A DNA stretch of 64,000 nucleotides from Climacium dendroides. Its lineage: Eukaryota > Streptophyta > Bryopsida > Hypnales > Climaciaceae. The DNA is taken from positions 595,501-659,500 of the forward strand of contig OX467083.1 in the NCBI GenBank assembly GCA_950106755.1. Direction: 5' to 3'. Made by a program: the position numbers and the translations under genes. Each line of letters starts with the position of its first letter. Positions within the stretch are counted from its first letter, which is position 1. Below the pieces are notes generated by a model, which saw nothing but the letters and a program-made list of their open reading frames with translations, was not told where the DNA came from and did no database searches. Below, in pieces: positions 22,112 through 34,424 of this stretch.

Positions 22112-23840
22112 CTAGATCTCAACGTCGTCCTCCATAGGCGAGTACTCGGCCAAGTTCACTATTGTTTCATCCTTCTTTGGAGTCGCGCCAGCTGCTGCCT
22201 CCATCATATGCATAAAGTTTTTTGGAAACTTTCGAGCCGGATTCACTATAGCCCCCTTTTGAGTACTTAAATCAAGACAGATCGGAAGGAACGATGTCTT
22301 GAAAGTCGACATCTCCAACGGATCGAACAGCTTCGTCTTCGTCGGACTTCGGAGTTGAGGTTTTAACCGTTCTGGATGGAGTCTGGAGCTTATCTTTTGG
22401 AATAGGCGTATCAATTCTAAATGGATTCCCTAGTCGTCCCTTGTGGGGTGATGGTGAAGATGCAGGAGCATGATGAGTTGGTCCTGGTGGTGTCATGGCT
22501 GGTTCCGGAAGGCTCGAAAACATTGTAGTCGGTACTTCCAGAAATGACGATAAGTCGAGCACCTATTTGTGTTCAATGTTCTAAGATAGTGTCCGTAGCT
22601 CCCTCAGAATCGTCTCCATCCGTGCCTCAAAATCCACCAGAATCTTTAGTACCTTCGATCCGGTGAGGTGTCTATCTACGAGCAATCTATGGTTGAAGAG
22701 CTCTACCTTCAGGGTTACATCCGTCGCAAATGGAATCGTGTCCTTGAGATTCCAGACGAACCAGAGAACATCTACCTCTCGTTGTTGCGCTACATTCAAT
22801 TCCTTCTCTGTTGCAGTCAGTTGTACCTTCAGATCGTCGCGCTCCCTCTCCAGACTTTGGATGTACTTGTCCTTCTCCAACAGAACTTCCAGTCCGGGCC
22901 GCCATTTGATCTCCTCGACGATCCGTCCTGGTTCCACCCCCCTAAGTGCTTCACAAATTGCGGCAAGGGTAGTCACCATTCGATCAAATATAGTCTTGGT
23001 GATTTGCAGTCATTTGATGATCATTTCGTATAGATCCGCATCACCGAGTGATGCTGGAACTTGAATAGGCTCATCCCCTTCCACTACCGATTGCTTCCCT
23101 CATCTCTCCAGATTTGTTGACTTTCTCTTGTGCTTGGTCGGCTTCTCTCTGGCTTCCGAGACTTCCACCAGTTCTAACTATAGGTGTTCGGATTCAAACT
23201 CCTTAGTCAGCTGGTACTTCAGGATTTGGAGTTCGGTTCAATATTCTACCAATTCCGGATCTCAGTACTTCATTGAAATGGTAGAGATGATATAGATAGG
23301 GGCCAATGGGACTTGACTTACTACGGGACACAGTATCGGCTAACTTCACTACTATGGCCCCGATTACCTGTCCCCAATTAACTAGCCTATCCTCTAGGGA
23401 TCCGAAAATAATGTTGGCCACTGTGACCGTGACTCGAGTAGGCTTTTTCGGATATAGGATGGGAATCAGGAACTCTTAAATCCTCTTCTACCTTCCTTCC
23501 CTACAGTCACTAATGGCATACCCGTCTTTCGGGTTAGTAGGGTTCCGGAATTTTTTTGGGGCATACTTGCCCACTTGGAAAGTAAATCCAAATCTCGACT
23601 TGCCAAATCCGTAAACTTCCGCCCACATATCTGCAGACCAAGTTATGGGTCGCCCTCTCACCATTCTCTCATATTGATTCGGAACTCCATCAATGAGTTC
23701 CTGAATCATATAGTCATTCTTGAAACTCTAAGGTCTCTGAATAAATCCTAAGCAACCCATCCGGGTCACATCCTCATCTAGCTGTTTTCAGAACTTCAGA
23801 TCGGTTAGACTAGTTGGTATGACCATCCGTGATGATACTG
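22112..23840 (-). pseudogene. Post-pol additional ORF of element B, broken
   Basis: Fragments in order are PNQYERMVRGRPITWSADMW and TNPKDGYAISDC (about 23690-23500), ANIIFGSLEDRLVNWGQVIG and YLYHLYHFNEVL (about 23415-23250), a coiled-coil part (22979-22581) and a Pro/Ser-rich tail (22562-22112). All align with the ORF of unit A in the same order. Stops and frame changes separate them. Its place after integrase shows that this protein is not a classic gag; it is either a third ORF, as in Tat-type elements, or an ORF within the 3' LTR. Confidence 0.7.
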
Positions 23841-24364
23841 CAGGCTTCTGTACTATGGTGGCCATCTCTACCCAGGTGCAATCAGCACTAGCTTCACCTC
23901 TCACTTCTATCCAGATCTCTAACTCACCATTCTTTCATTCACTATTCATGTGTGGAAAACGTGCGTGGAAGAAAGAGGAAGAAGTTTTTGGTGGTGGATT
24001 TAAGTATCCTATGGTTCTCTAACGTTCCCCCCCAAAACGGGTCTTCAAATCGTTCCTATATCATTTCCCTAGTCTCCTTGGGTCGGAATCTAGAAATGGT
24101 AGGTCCATGAGATTCGGAATCTCTAGATTTTGTCCTTAGTTTCTGTCTAGTTCCGTTATGGTTAGTTTTCGGATTCCACTATAATTTCTTGTTTGGCACT
24201 TATTCTCTACTTTTTTCCTATTTCTAAATAAGTTTTAAAAAAAACTCAACTAAATAATTCCTCTCCTACACTTACTTCGCTCTTTCTAGATTTTGTGCAC
24301 ACCACATGACCCCTTTTTCAAATATGAGTGTCCTCGCGCACATCACATCCTTCCTCTTCTGAAT

Positions 24365-25443
24365 CTAGTTCAGGTTCATATTCTTGACCCAGGACTTGTT
24401 TACCCTTGTGTCCATCCATATGCTCTGAAAATCCTCCAATTGCAAAGATCTGTTTGGAAAGATAAACTTTATCCTATATGGTCCCATCCATCTGGTGTGT
24501 AACTTACTCGGAAAGATCCAATAGCGGCTGTCATACAACAAGACTAATCTGCCAATCTTGATTCTGTGGTCTGCCGGAAATTTTTTTGTCATGATTTGTC
24601 TTCCTCCTTGCCTGTACCTCCTTTGTCTCAGCCAAGGTCACTTTTCTTGCTTCCTCCAAGACTTTGATGGCCATGAGTCAGATTTCCAGATTAGTGTTCT
24701 GGATTGCAGTCCTCACGGTGATAACTCGATGAGTCTCCACCTCCAATTCAATTCCATGAATTGCTGCTTGTCCAAATACTAGGAAGAAAGGACTCCTTCC
24801 TGTCGTGGTCTTTTTGGAAGTGTTGTAGGCATGGACAACTGATGGAAGCTTTAAATCTTAATCCATCTTATGTTCAGAGACCATTTTGTTGAGGGAGCTT
24901 TCTATAATACCATTGGCCCGTTCTATCAATCTGTTGGCTCTCGGGTTGTAAGGTGTGGTCTTTCGGTACTTGATCAGGTACTTTGAGGTGATTTCCAAAA
25001 TGACATCGTTGAGGAAGTGCAATCCTCTATCACTTACCAACTCCAACGGATGTCCAAATTTCATCAAAATTTCCGTAAATAGGAAAGAAGCAGCCATCCA
25101 AGCGGAATTATTTCGGGTCGGACGTGTTTCAACCCATTTAGTAGCATAATCCATCACAAGGATTATATATCTTTTTCGGCCAACACTCATTGGAGTGATG
25201 GGGCCAACAAAATGGACTCCCCATTTTTCAAATGGCACCAGTGGAATAATAGGAGTAAGCGGCCAATGGTTCCGGATGGAAGGGACTCCCATCCGTTGAC
25301 ATTGATGATTGATCACAACTCCCTACGTACGTTTTTACATCATGTACCAGATATGGCCACCAGTATCCGGATGTGCAAATCCGGTTTATTGTGGTGATGG
25401 TTGCCAAGTGTCTTCCAGACGGTTTGGAATGCAAGGCCTTCAT
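24365..25443 (-). pseudogene. Integrase of element B
   Basis: Visible in order are an H2C2-type remnant (GYWWPYLVHDVKTYVGSCD), the catalytic core with FVGPITPMSVG, YIILVMDYATKWVE, LVSDRG and ANRLIERANGIIESS, and a C-terminal segment GRLVLLYDSRYW..KLHTRWMGPYRI. The second Asp (in SDRG) and the Glu (in IERANG) of the DDE triad are present. The first Asp position reads His (WGVHFVGP). Together with breaks between the segments, this makes the enzyme inactive. Family assignment to retroviral-type integrases of Ty3/gypsy elements is secure. Confidence 0.85.
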
Positions 25444-25899
25444 AACCTTTTTCCAATTTTTAGCTTTTAAGCATCACTTGAGCTGATCATCCGCCCCCAT
25501 TTTAAACAAAGTTCCTTTAATCAATGAATAAGGAGCTACCTTTTGTTGGAATACATTCTTCTCTTCCTGATTTAGTCCTTCCAGGTACTTCTAATCCATA
25601 AGGTAGGTGATAATATCTTGGTAATTTGAGTTGCCTTTTCCATTGAGGTGGAAGACCATTTCTTCTTTGTCTTCCGGAAACTCATCCGGAAACTCAGCTG
25701 AAATATCTTCCTTTGCTCTTTGTCCTTGCTACCTTGACAAGAAGTCTGCATTTGCGTTCAATTTTCCGGATTTGACTACTACCTCATAGTTGAACTCTTG
25801 CAACAATAGTACCCACCTTGCTATCCTTTCGAATAGATCCAGTTTATTAACCAAGTACTTTAAAGAATTGTGATCCATGTAAAGTACGATCCGGTATCC

Positions 25900-26948
25900 C
25901 AGAAGATAATGCTAGATCTTCTTGCAAGCATAGACTACGGCCAGAGCCTCCCTTTCCATGGTTGTATATTTTCTTTCGATAAGACTATTTGCCTACTAGA
26001 ATAATATAGCGGAAACTCCCTTTGGTCTTTGTCATGTTGCCAAAGAATGGCTCCTAGACACTATCCAGAAGCATCCAAGGTAACATGGAACTCCTTTGTC
26101 TAATCTAGAGAAGACAAAACAAGGGCTTTTACTAAAGCCATTTTCAATGCTTCAAAAGTCTTCTGTCTTTCCAGATTTCATTCAAATTCCGTATCCTTTT
26201 TTAACAATTCTGTTAACGAAGTTGCTTTCTGGGCGTATCCCTCGATGAAACGTCGATAATATCCTATGCATCCTAGGAATCCATGGATCTCTTGTACACA
26301 GGTTAGAGGGGCTAGGGCGAGCATGGCTTTTACCTTATCCATATCCACTTGTAATCCTTTCCGACTCACAATGTGTTCTAACAGAATACCGAATTCCATT
26401 CCGAAGAAACACTTTCCCGGATGTAATTTGAGGTTTGTCTCCCTACATCTTTGGAAAGTCTTTCGTAAGTACTTGAGATGGAATGACTAGGAACTGAATA
26501 CGGTGAAGTCATCGATGAATACCTATAGAAAGTGTCATAAGAAATCTTGAAAGATATCCATTATGAGCCATTGGAATGTTTCCGAAGCGTTGCATAATCC
26601 GAATGGCATCTAGGTGAATGCCTACGTCCCCCATTCCGTTGTAAAAGTAGTTTTCAACTGATCTCCCAATTGGATGAAGACTTGATTATATCTTGAAAAT
26701 CCGTCCAGAAAACTGTAATACTCATTTCCGAAAACGTGGTCTAGGATGATATCTGTAAATGGCAAAGGGAAATAATCCTTCCTGGTTGCTTCATTTAGCT
26801 TCCGGAAATCTTGACAGACTCGAATCTGTATTTTACCTTCCGGTCCTACTTTCTTCGGAACTACAACAATGGGTGAAGCCCATTCCAAATTGTGAACTGG
26901 ATAGATAAATCCGGCTTCCAATAAAGCGTCGATTTCCTCTTTTACCAT
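25900..26948 (-). pseudogene. Reverse transcriptase and RNase H of element B
   Basis: RT motifs read IDALLEAGFIYPV, SPIVVVPKK, RVCQDFRKLNEATRKDYFPL, MPFGLCNA and FIDDF (the YxDD box, with Phe-Ile). The thumb follows with GKCFFGMEFGILLEHIVS and FLGCIGYYRRFIEGYA. The RNase H start is DASG, with LGAILWQHD and PLYYSSRQ. At least eight in-frame stops interrupt it, nearly all one C-to-T change from a Gln or Arg codon. The enzyme would copy the element RNA into DNA; this copy cannot be functional. Confidence 0.85.
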
Positions 26949-27182
26949 TAGGGAATACCTTGGGTTGAGTCGGTACTGTCACTATCGGATCGAAGTGACT
27001 TCCTCCATCAAATCGATCCGATGTTCTCCTAACTCAGCTCGAATCTTGTTTAGATCTGATGGTACCTAAGCAAAGACATCCAGGTATTCTCCTAACAATT
27101 CTTGGTACTTCCTTCTTTCTGGCGGGGTCATAGAAATATCCATAAAGAAAGATTTTCTGAAAGTAATCTCCACCTTCTTGTA

Positions 27183-28025
27183 TTATGAAGGTCTCACAAT
27201 ATTCTTGATCCTCTCAAGTTCCGCTTCTTCTACCTCCTTTTGGATCTCGCTCCAACTAATCTTCGGATCTCGGTTGTTCAAGCTATTAGCCAAAAGGTGT
27301 CCTTCCATGATCTGTCGCTTGATCCAATCGAAAGAAAGTGGTACGTCTACTTCTCCCATGGATCGATCTTCTAGTGGATTAGTGGGGGTATTGACTACGG
27401 ATTCTTTCATTGCGACTTCTAGAGTAGGTTCTAGAAATTCAAAGTCTATCTCTAATAGGGATGTGAAGTAGCTCGGAATGGAATCAAAGTCTTCCGGATC
27501 AGATCAATCGGTGGTGTATCCATCTGACTCACTGGTCTCCCCTTGGTGGTCCATGTGTTTCTAAAGAATTCGGATAGATGGTTTTTCTACTACAAACTCC
27601 TTGGCTCCCCAATCCACTAGAACTCTGGCCGTATATAGCCAAGGTCTCCCTAAGAGCATAGGGAAGGGTCTTCCCTTATTTATTCGAATGACTACATAAT
27701 TCAGAAGATAGGTTTCCTTACCAATCTAGGTAGGAATTTTTGATAATCTCCCTACCGGATATACTTGGGATTGATTTGCCATTTGCAAGACTTGGTTGGT
27801 GGCTTGAAAGGAAGTGTGACTAAGATCGAATGCCGTATCTTCTAACATGACGTTGATTCCAAAACCGCCATCCCTCGGAACTCTTGGTACGATGCATCCT
27901 CCTACCTCGACTTCCAACTCGGGTGCTCCAAGGTTGTCAAAAATGAGCGTTCGGGACAAAATCATGTCCAAAAGTTGGAAGTCCGGAGTCCGCGGACACA
28001 GCATTAGAACAGGTAAAAAAGGCAA
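27183..28025 (-). pseudogene. Retropepsin and linker of element B
   Basis: The frame at 28025-27726 contains VPRDGGFGINVMLEDTAFDL and QVLQMANQSQVYPVGRLSKI, the usual aspartic-protease region of plant Ty3/gypsy polyproteins. The active-site DSG/DTG is replaced by DGG, a variant seen in such elements. The following part to 27183 is acidic linker with scattered stops. Nothing gag-like precedes it. Confidence 0.7.
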
Positions 28026-28082
28026 TCGAAAAAAGTTACCAGAAATAACTTTGATGGAGCGGATGCAATGGCAAACAGTACA

Positions 28083-28460
28083 CCGGAAATGACAGACGGG
28101 GGCTAGCGGATGCGTTGGTGGTCAAACAAATGGTAACGGCAAACGCATTGGCAAATAAGAGCATGCAGATGGGGGGGAAGCAGACGGCAGACAGCCAACA
28201 CGTTGGCGGACGAGGACAGCGGACGCACTAGCGGTTGGTGGGCCGGGGACGACAGATGTTGTGGCGGTTGGCGGGCCGGGGACGGCGGACCCACTAGCGG
28301 ACGGGGGCACGCGAATGGGGGCCAGCAAATGTATTGGCAGTTGGCGGATAGCTGACGTGCTAGCGAACGGGGGTAGTGGATGCACTCGTGGTCAGCAGGC
28401 TAGGGATGGCGGACGTTGTGGTGGACGGGAGCAATGGACGCCCGAATTAGGAACTACAAC
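28083..28460. repeat. G-rich degenerate minisatellite
   Basis: Imperfect repeats of words such as GCGGACGGGGGC, TAGCGGATGCG and GGTTGGCGGGCCGGGGACG run for about 370 bp with G on the + strand. It abuts the truncated 5' end of element B. Base composition differs sharply from the AT-rich DNA on its right. Confidence 0.7.
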
Positions 28461-28876
28461 TCACTATTAAGTGTTAACATTCTTTAGTATGTCATATAGG
28501 GCTCAATTTCTATAAACTTCTTATATTGCAATTGTCACTAAGAAGTAAAAAGATTGTAAACATCAATTAAAATCTCATAATTTTGTTCACTTCAAGAATT
28601 AGAAAAGCAAAAACAATTGTGAAGCCAAAATTTTTGCGAGAAATATATATGTGTTTTAATATTTTATGTTTCATTCAAGAAAGGGAGTTAGGGAGCGCAC
28701 AATCAATCTTTATTGAATCTTTTGTCCATTTTGCTAACAAAAACACAAAATGGTATTTGAAACATCAATAAGCAAAGTAGTACTATGATAAAAGATTCAA
28801 ATAATTGATTGCCATTACATACTCTATGTATCAAAAGTACTTAATCACATAAGCCTATCTATCTTCAATCCCTAAG
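28461..28876. other. AT-rich DNA without recognised features
   Basis: Short AT-rich stretch; no ORF, RNA gene or repeat that I can support. Confidence 0.5.
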
Positions 28877-29500
28877 GCACATAATCGCTATTCCCTCTTA
28901 CCTCGGCCCCACTACTCTCACATCTAGTTCCCCTATCGTCCCCTTCATCACTAGATGTGTCTTGCATATCGTCTGATGAAGATTGTAAAATTGTCAAATC
29001 TTTCTCTTGCCCTTGCTTGGTTGTAGAGGATTGCTTTGGTTGTGCCCTCCTCTTTTCCTTCTAACCTTGTAAGTTAGACCTTCTTTTGCCTTTTCTAGAA
29101 GCAGATCCTAATTTTGGATTCCGCTATGGAAGTGTAGGAAGGGCAGTCCTATCTAGAATTTATTTTTTGGATGGAGACAATGCAAAAGCCTCCATTTCTC
29201 TTTTTCCCAAAGCTCTAGTGGGTTCTTTGACCTTTGGTTTTAGTGGTGTGGGCCCTCCTTAGACGCATACCTTTATTGCATTACAAAACTGTGGCGAAGG
29301 GTCTAACGGTTTAGAATTGCACAATGGATGGCCACTTTTCTTAGTGAAAAAGTGAACCAATGGCTCATTGTCTCTAAAGTCATCAAGTAGTGGAAAAGGA
29401 GGAGCATTACGTACAATATGTAGTGGTACTTTGGGATCTTCTCTACATTGCTTCGTGGTCTTGCCATTGTGCATCAAAGTTCGGCTTCCGACCTCCATTA
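28877..29500 (-). pseudogene. Unidentified broken ORF with acidic C-terminus
   Basis: One minus-strand frame stays readable for about 620 bp except for four stops (near 29259, 29160, 29125 and 29060). It reads PLHIVRNAPPFPLLDDFRDN and HFFTKKSGHPLCNSKPLDPS, then a Lys/Arg-rich part and an acidic tail (SSSDDMQDTSSDEGDD). It ends at TAG near 28877. I recognise no domain. The stops (three TAA/TAG at likely Gln codons) match the decay style of the neighbouring hAT and gypsy remnants. It may be a transposon accessory protein or the end of a host gene. Confidence 0.4.
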
Positions 29501-29659
29501 AACATGGATCAAGAGTTGGGTTTTGTAAATGACTTATTCGGATTTCTTTTTGTTATTTTGAGTGTTATTTTTTTATGTGATTTTGCATGCTTTTGTTTAT
29601 TTTTTTGAGTAATGATGTTCTAAATTGGTAATTTTGAGTGTATATTAACCTATTGGAGG

Positions 29660-31370
29660 GTCAGTTTTTGAAGTTAATTTCCAAGTGGGGGGCAGTGGTG
29701 GATGCTGTTGGGAGGTGCGGTGTTTCAGTCGTAATTCAATTTCCAAGTTGGAATTGCAGGCTGGTGTATTCCAAGTAGAATGGTCTGGGTTAATTTCCAA
29801 GTTGGATTTGCCTTGTGCGTAATAGTCGTATCTAGTTTGGTTTGTGAAGTGCAGTTAGGGTTGTATATGATCCAAGTTGGTTGTGTAGGGAGAGAGTGCT
29901 AATTTGGGAGTTATGTTTTTGAGTGTGATGGGCGGTTGTTGTTTGAGGTTCCTATTTGGCAGTTCGTGAATTTTGAGGTGGTGTCCAAGTTGGTTGGGAA
30001 ACTGCCTGGCTCGGGGTTAAACTGAAGATTTCCAAATTGGAAGGCACCCAGTGTTGAGAGAGTCTGCTGCGAGTCCCAGCTGAGTTGGTGTTGTGTATTT
30101 TTGTTTGTTTGAGTGAGTCAAGCAAGTGCTTGATTTTTATATTTGCATGAATGCATGTGTGTATGGAATTTGTGTCAAGTCAAGTGTGGCTTGTGTGTTT
30201 TCCAATTGGGAAGTGTTTGTGATTATGTTTGTGTAAGTCCAAGTCGGAAGATGCAAATGAAGGCCAGTCCTGATGTTTCTCGTGGAGAGAAGAGGAAGAA
30301 GATCTAATTTGGAAATTTGCAGTGAAGCTGTGGATTTTAGGTGCTGAGAGTTAGATTTCATACCAAATTGGAAGTTGAAGAGTTCATGTAATGGTACGAG
30401 CTTGTGCAGTAGTGGTTAAGTTCAATTTGGGGAAGATGAAGTGCAATATGGGCTAGAATTTTCCAAGTAGATTTAAATTTGCTGTGAGAGTAGATTGGAG
30501 TTCTAGTCAGCATGATGAAGTAAAGTGGGAATTTTAGATTCCAAATTGGTTAAATGCCAAATGTTGAAGAAGGAAGAGTGTAGAAATTTATCGTGGAGAG
30601 AGAAGAATATCCAAGTTGGAGTGAATCTAAGAACTAATTGGATATGATATGAAAAATATGAAAATTTGTAAACGGTGATTTGTCACCAAGATGAATAAAT
30701 AAAAAGGAAATTTTCCAGCCAAATTGGTCTCTTGTGTATTATGTTCTGTTTAAGAGTGTGTTAATGTAATTCTAAGTCAGGATCTAGTTATGCATTGCTT
30801 TGATTCTCTATAGTCCGAATTGGAAGTTGGTGAATGTTTTTGACAAGATGGATGAGGTCTAATTGGGAATATTTAATCGAAATTGTTTGTATTCATAAGT
30901 ACACCAAATCGGGAAGTTTAGCATTCTGAGCGCTGTGGGAGTTTAATTCCGATTTGGTGTTGATTACTGTGAGCCGTGTCTGAATTACCCAATCGGAGAA
31001 ATTTTCCAAAGGGAATATGAGATAGTTTAGTAATTACAAAAAGGAAATCAGCATGACATGATGGAGAAGACTAAGGGCAAAAACTAAAAATTCGAAGTTA
31101 GAAGAAGGAGAGGGTAAATTCTGCAAGTGTACGAGTTATATAAAGTATAAGGAGGAGATAAAAGAATCCAAGTTGGAGATCATGGTTGTAACCAAAGCCG
31201 GAGACAAGGACCAGCTGAAGAGTGACATGTCCTAGTTGGAAAAAGACAGGAAGCTAAGCTTAGCCAAGTTGGAAGATTGTTGCTGAACCTATACCAGGCA
31301 ATTCCGATTTGGTGAAAGATGAAGGAGTCCCATTTAAAGAATAAAGATCAAGCCTAATTGGGTGATACTT
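29660..31370. repeat. Dispersed array of CCAARTTGG palindromes
   Basis: Over about 1.7 kb the palindromic word CCAA(G/A)TTGG recurs. Exact CCAAGTTGG starts at 29743, 29797, 29872, 29985, 30611, 31168 and 31264. Exact CCAAATTGG starts at 30032, 30363, 30541 and 30719. Many one-mismatch forms lie between (CCAATTGGG, CCAAATCGG, CCGATTTGG). Spacing is irregular, about 40-300 bp. It adjoins the 3' side of the hAT transposase remnant, so it may be the subterminal transposase-binding region of that element. Confidence 0.7.
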
Positions 31371-31696
31371 AACTTTGGTGGTTATAAGAGTGGAGAGTAA
31401 AAAGAATATAATAAAATAAATAAATAAAAGAATTAAACAATTAATCATGTAATAGTGAGGTAATTAAATTAATTCTGGTTGGAAATATGTCTTATTTGGG
31501 TATTTTGTTTCCCTATTAGTTGTCTTGTTGTCATTGTAGAAGTAATCCTATTAAAATTGCCTCCCTAGGAACGAACGTAACTATTAGTTGGGTAAATCCG
31601 AATAGGTTCCAATGCAATCTATAGGTTTCCTTCATTTAAGTTGGCATTTCGAATACTTGGTTCCCCACTATTCTTGCTCGCCACTACTACAATTGA

Positions 31697-34195
31697 CTAA
31701 ACGCTTGTGTTCCCTACATTTATTTGGATTTGCACCTCACCTCCTTCCTTGTCACTAGGTTTGTCTTTTTCTTCCACTTGTGCCATTGGCATAGATGGAG
31801 ATGTGGAGATTGAAAACACTTCATCCACTTCATGGTTTTCATCATTGGGAACCATTAGCCCAATGGTTTGTACCATCTCAACGACTATATCCTCCTTTTC
31901 CGGTAGAAGGTTTTCACTATTCAAGTACCTAGTTCCATCTACAAACCTAGCTATGGAAGGTATGTTGTCAACATCTACATAATCGTCTTCATCCGATTCA
32001 AGGTCAAAGATGTCTCTTTGATGGACTTCGAGATCTTCATTATTTGGATTAGGCGTATCAAATGTTTCTTCATTGAAATTGTCCACATTGTAGTTCATTG
32101 CATCTCCATCATCCCACAAGGACTCAACGTCCTCGTCTTTCAAAATAGGCCCATCCAAATCCTCAGATTTGTCATTATCATGGTCTAAAGACTCAACATT
32201 TTCATCATACCACTTCTTCTCATCTTTTCCCTTGGATGCAGCTATGACTTTGGAATTGGTGTACACATATACCAAATCAGCTGCTCTTTGTGACATCAAC
32301 TTGTTCCGAGATTTATTATGAACAAAAAAATAGCTACTCCAATTTTGTTCATATGAAGGTAAGGATATGGGTTGGGCCAAAATCTTCTTGGCAATTGGAG
32401 CAATAAATTTCCCACATGCACCTTCAAAATCCCATCATGCATGTGCCAACAATATTTATTCACTCGGATCTAACATGTTATGGAACAAAGGCTCCCTATG
32501 TCGAAAGGCCACAAATTCCTTCACAACATTCAAGTAATTCTCTTGATTGCATATTTTTGTCATGACATGTTTACATGCGTCCATTGCATCTTGATCGTCC
32601 ACTAAATCTTTATCATGAAGAAGGTAGGGGTTCAAAAGAGCTTCTGCATAATGTAGATCTGTCTCCCCTATTTTCCATCGTTGGTAAAATGACTCCTCCA
32701 ATGGGATGGCTAGATTTGGAGCCAAATGAAAGGGCGCTCTTTGTAAACCAAGAACATGTTTTTCTATATTCCTCATAATAAAGAGCACCTTGCCCATGCA
32801 TGGCGTCTTCGCATCCAAATTATGTAGACCCTACACAATTGGAGCCATCAATTGCCGAAAGTTAGTGCAACAGTTCCAAAAATGCTCATCCAATATAAAC
32901 TTTTTGACATTCCAAGACTCGTTCTTCAAGGGGCGATTCCTCGTATCTCACAGCTTTCGCATGTAGTCCACCCACTGTGGGTCCACTACAATTTATTCCA
33001 ACTCCACTTTCACTTTCAACAAACAATCTATCATGATAAAATTAGAGGCAAACCTTGTTCAAATGGGCTTCAATAAATTATACTGCGTCGGGTGCTTCCA
33101 AAATACAGCTAGAGGCATTTGTCTACCCTTGATGAAATTCACAATGGTTTGTACCTTCTTCACTACGTCTTAAATCCATACTTGCTTCCCCCAATCCTTC
33201 CGCAACAAATTCAAAGCGTGTACCATGCATCCTTGGAAAAAAATGTGGGGATATTTGTGGGATATCAAATTCCATGTTGCCAAGTTCACTAGAGCATTAT
33301 CGATAGTCACTTACACCACATTATTGGGACCCACCTGCTCTATAAATGTTTTCAACACACTAGCCGAATACTCTGCATTTTTTTCAACTCCCGAAGTATC
33401 TACCAAACCAATGAATTGCTCACCCGTCAAAGATACAAGCATGGCATTTATCAATGGACAATTCGTAACCGAACTCCATCCATCCATAGACAATGTTGCT
33501 CCAAACTTTCGAATGCTATCTTCAGTTCTTCTATGGAGTTGTGCCTCAAGGTTTTTCTTAGCTTGGTCCAGTAATTTATGTTGCAGATCAGGGTAGGATG
33601 GTGGGGCGTAAGGCCTATTAAACTCAAACGTTCTCTTCACCGCCTCTTTGAAGGTGGGATTACGGGCGGTAGCAAATGGTATATTTGTTGAATAGAAAAA
33701 ATTGGCCCAAAGTGCATTCAATTGGCATTTATTTGCTTCGTTAAAGTCATCCACTAGCCTGCTCTGTCGAGGAGGCCTACTACTAGATGCTCTTGGAGTT
33801 TCGCGGTCACCAAAATGACCAGATGCTTCTGTACTTCGATTCACTTCTAAACTAACTCCAACAAACTCCAACGGCATTGCGCACAAACCTTCTTCCATCG
33901 AAAGTGCCAAGCTCCTCCCATTGGAATCATTTCCTCCCACCCTATGCGTGTTGTTTCTGTTCACATTGTCAGGTCGTCTTGGAAACTTTCCATCGCAACA
34001 AACAAATAGAGCTTGAATTTCCGACGTCAATTTCGTACAAAAGCTAACACCTTTGTCACGAAAATTGGATCTGCCTTCATATCCTAAGTGGTTCAATATA
34101 CAGCTTGGCTTTTTCGAAAACACCAAGCTACAAGCCTTGCACTTTACCTTGCCTTCTACCGGGACACTATACCAAATACACCAATCCTTGTTCAT
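31697..34195 (-). pseudogene. Decayed hAT-superfamily transposase
   Basis: From the N-terminus on the minus strand there is a BED-like zinc finger (VKCKACSLVFSKKPSCILNHLG), then the DUF659/RNase H-like core (LSMDGWSSVTNCPLINAMLV, TIDNALVNLATWNL, QGCMVHALNLLRKDWGK). The insertion region comes next, then the C-terminal dimerisation block (NWSSYFFVHNKSRNKL, RAADLVYVYTNSKVI) and an acidic tail to 31697. This order is that of plant hAT transposases, which move DNA by cut and paste. At least six stops interrupt it between 33310 and 32820 (for example TAA near 33311 and TGA near 33055), plus breaks at 32455-32380. Terminal repeats were not found. Confidence 0.85.
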
Positions 34196-34424
34196 AGCAA
34201 CAAGGTTGGATTTTTACAATAAAAATCAAATAGACAATATAAAGATAAAAAAACCAATGTCAGAAATAGAACAAAAAGTGTATAATTGTATATACAAAGC
34301 CTTGAATATCAAGGCCCCCCCATGTTGCAACCCAAATTTTTGATTTTTTTCTCTATCATGTTTTAAAACATAGAATCCGAAAATAGTATGCCTAGATCAG
34401 TACAAGAAGAAAAAAAAAATTAAA

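Larger units (their letters stand above)
20813..28040 (-). mobile_element. Decayed Ty3/gypsy-type element B, 5' truncated
   Basis: On the minus strand the order is retropepsin (about 28025-27700), RT (about 26950-26400), RNase H (to about 25900), integrase (about 25440-24365), then the additional ORF (about 23840-22100), then a ~1.3 kb 3' region ending in a terminus that starts TGTAAGTATC on the + strand at 20813. RT-RH-integrase order is that of Ty3/gypsy. gag and the 5' end are missing: homology stops at about 28040, where a G-rich repeat begins. Many in-frame stops show that it is dead. Confidence 0.85.

Noticed and set aside
33300..33320. Stops at Gln/Arg codons as U-to-C RNA-edited positions
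   Set aside because: The codon pattern fits that kind of editing, but such editing is organellar, and these are nuclear transposon remnants where deamination decay is the simpler cause.
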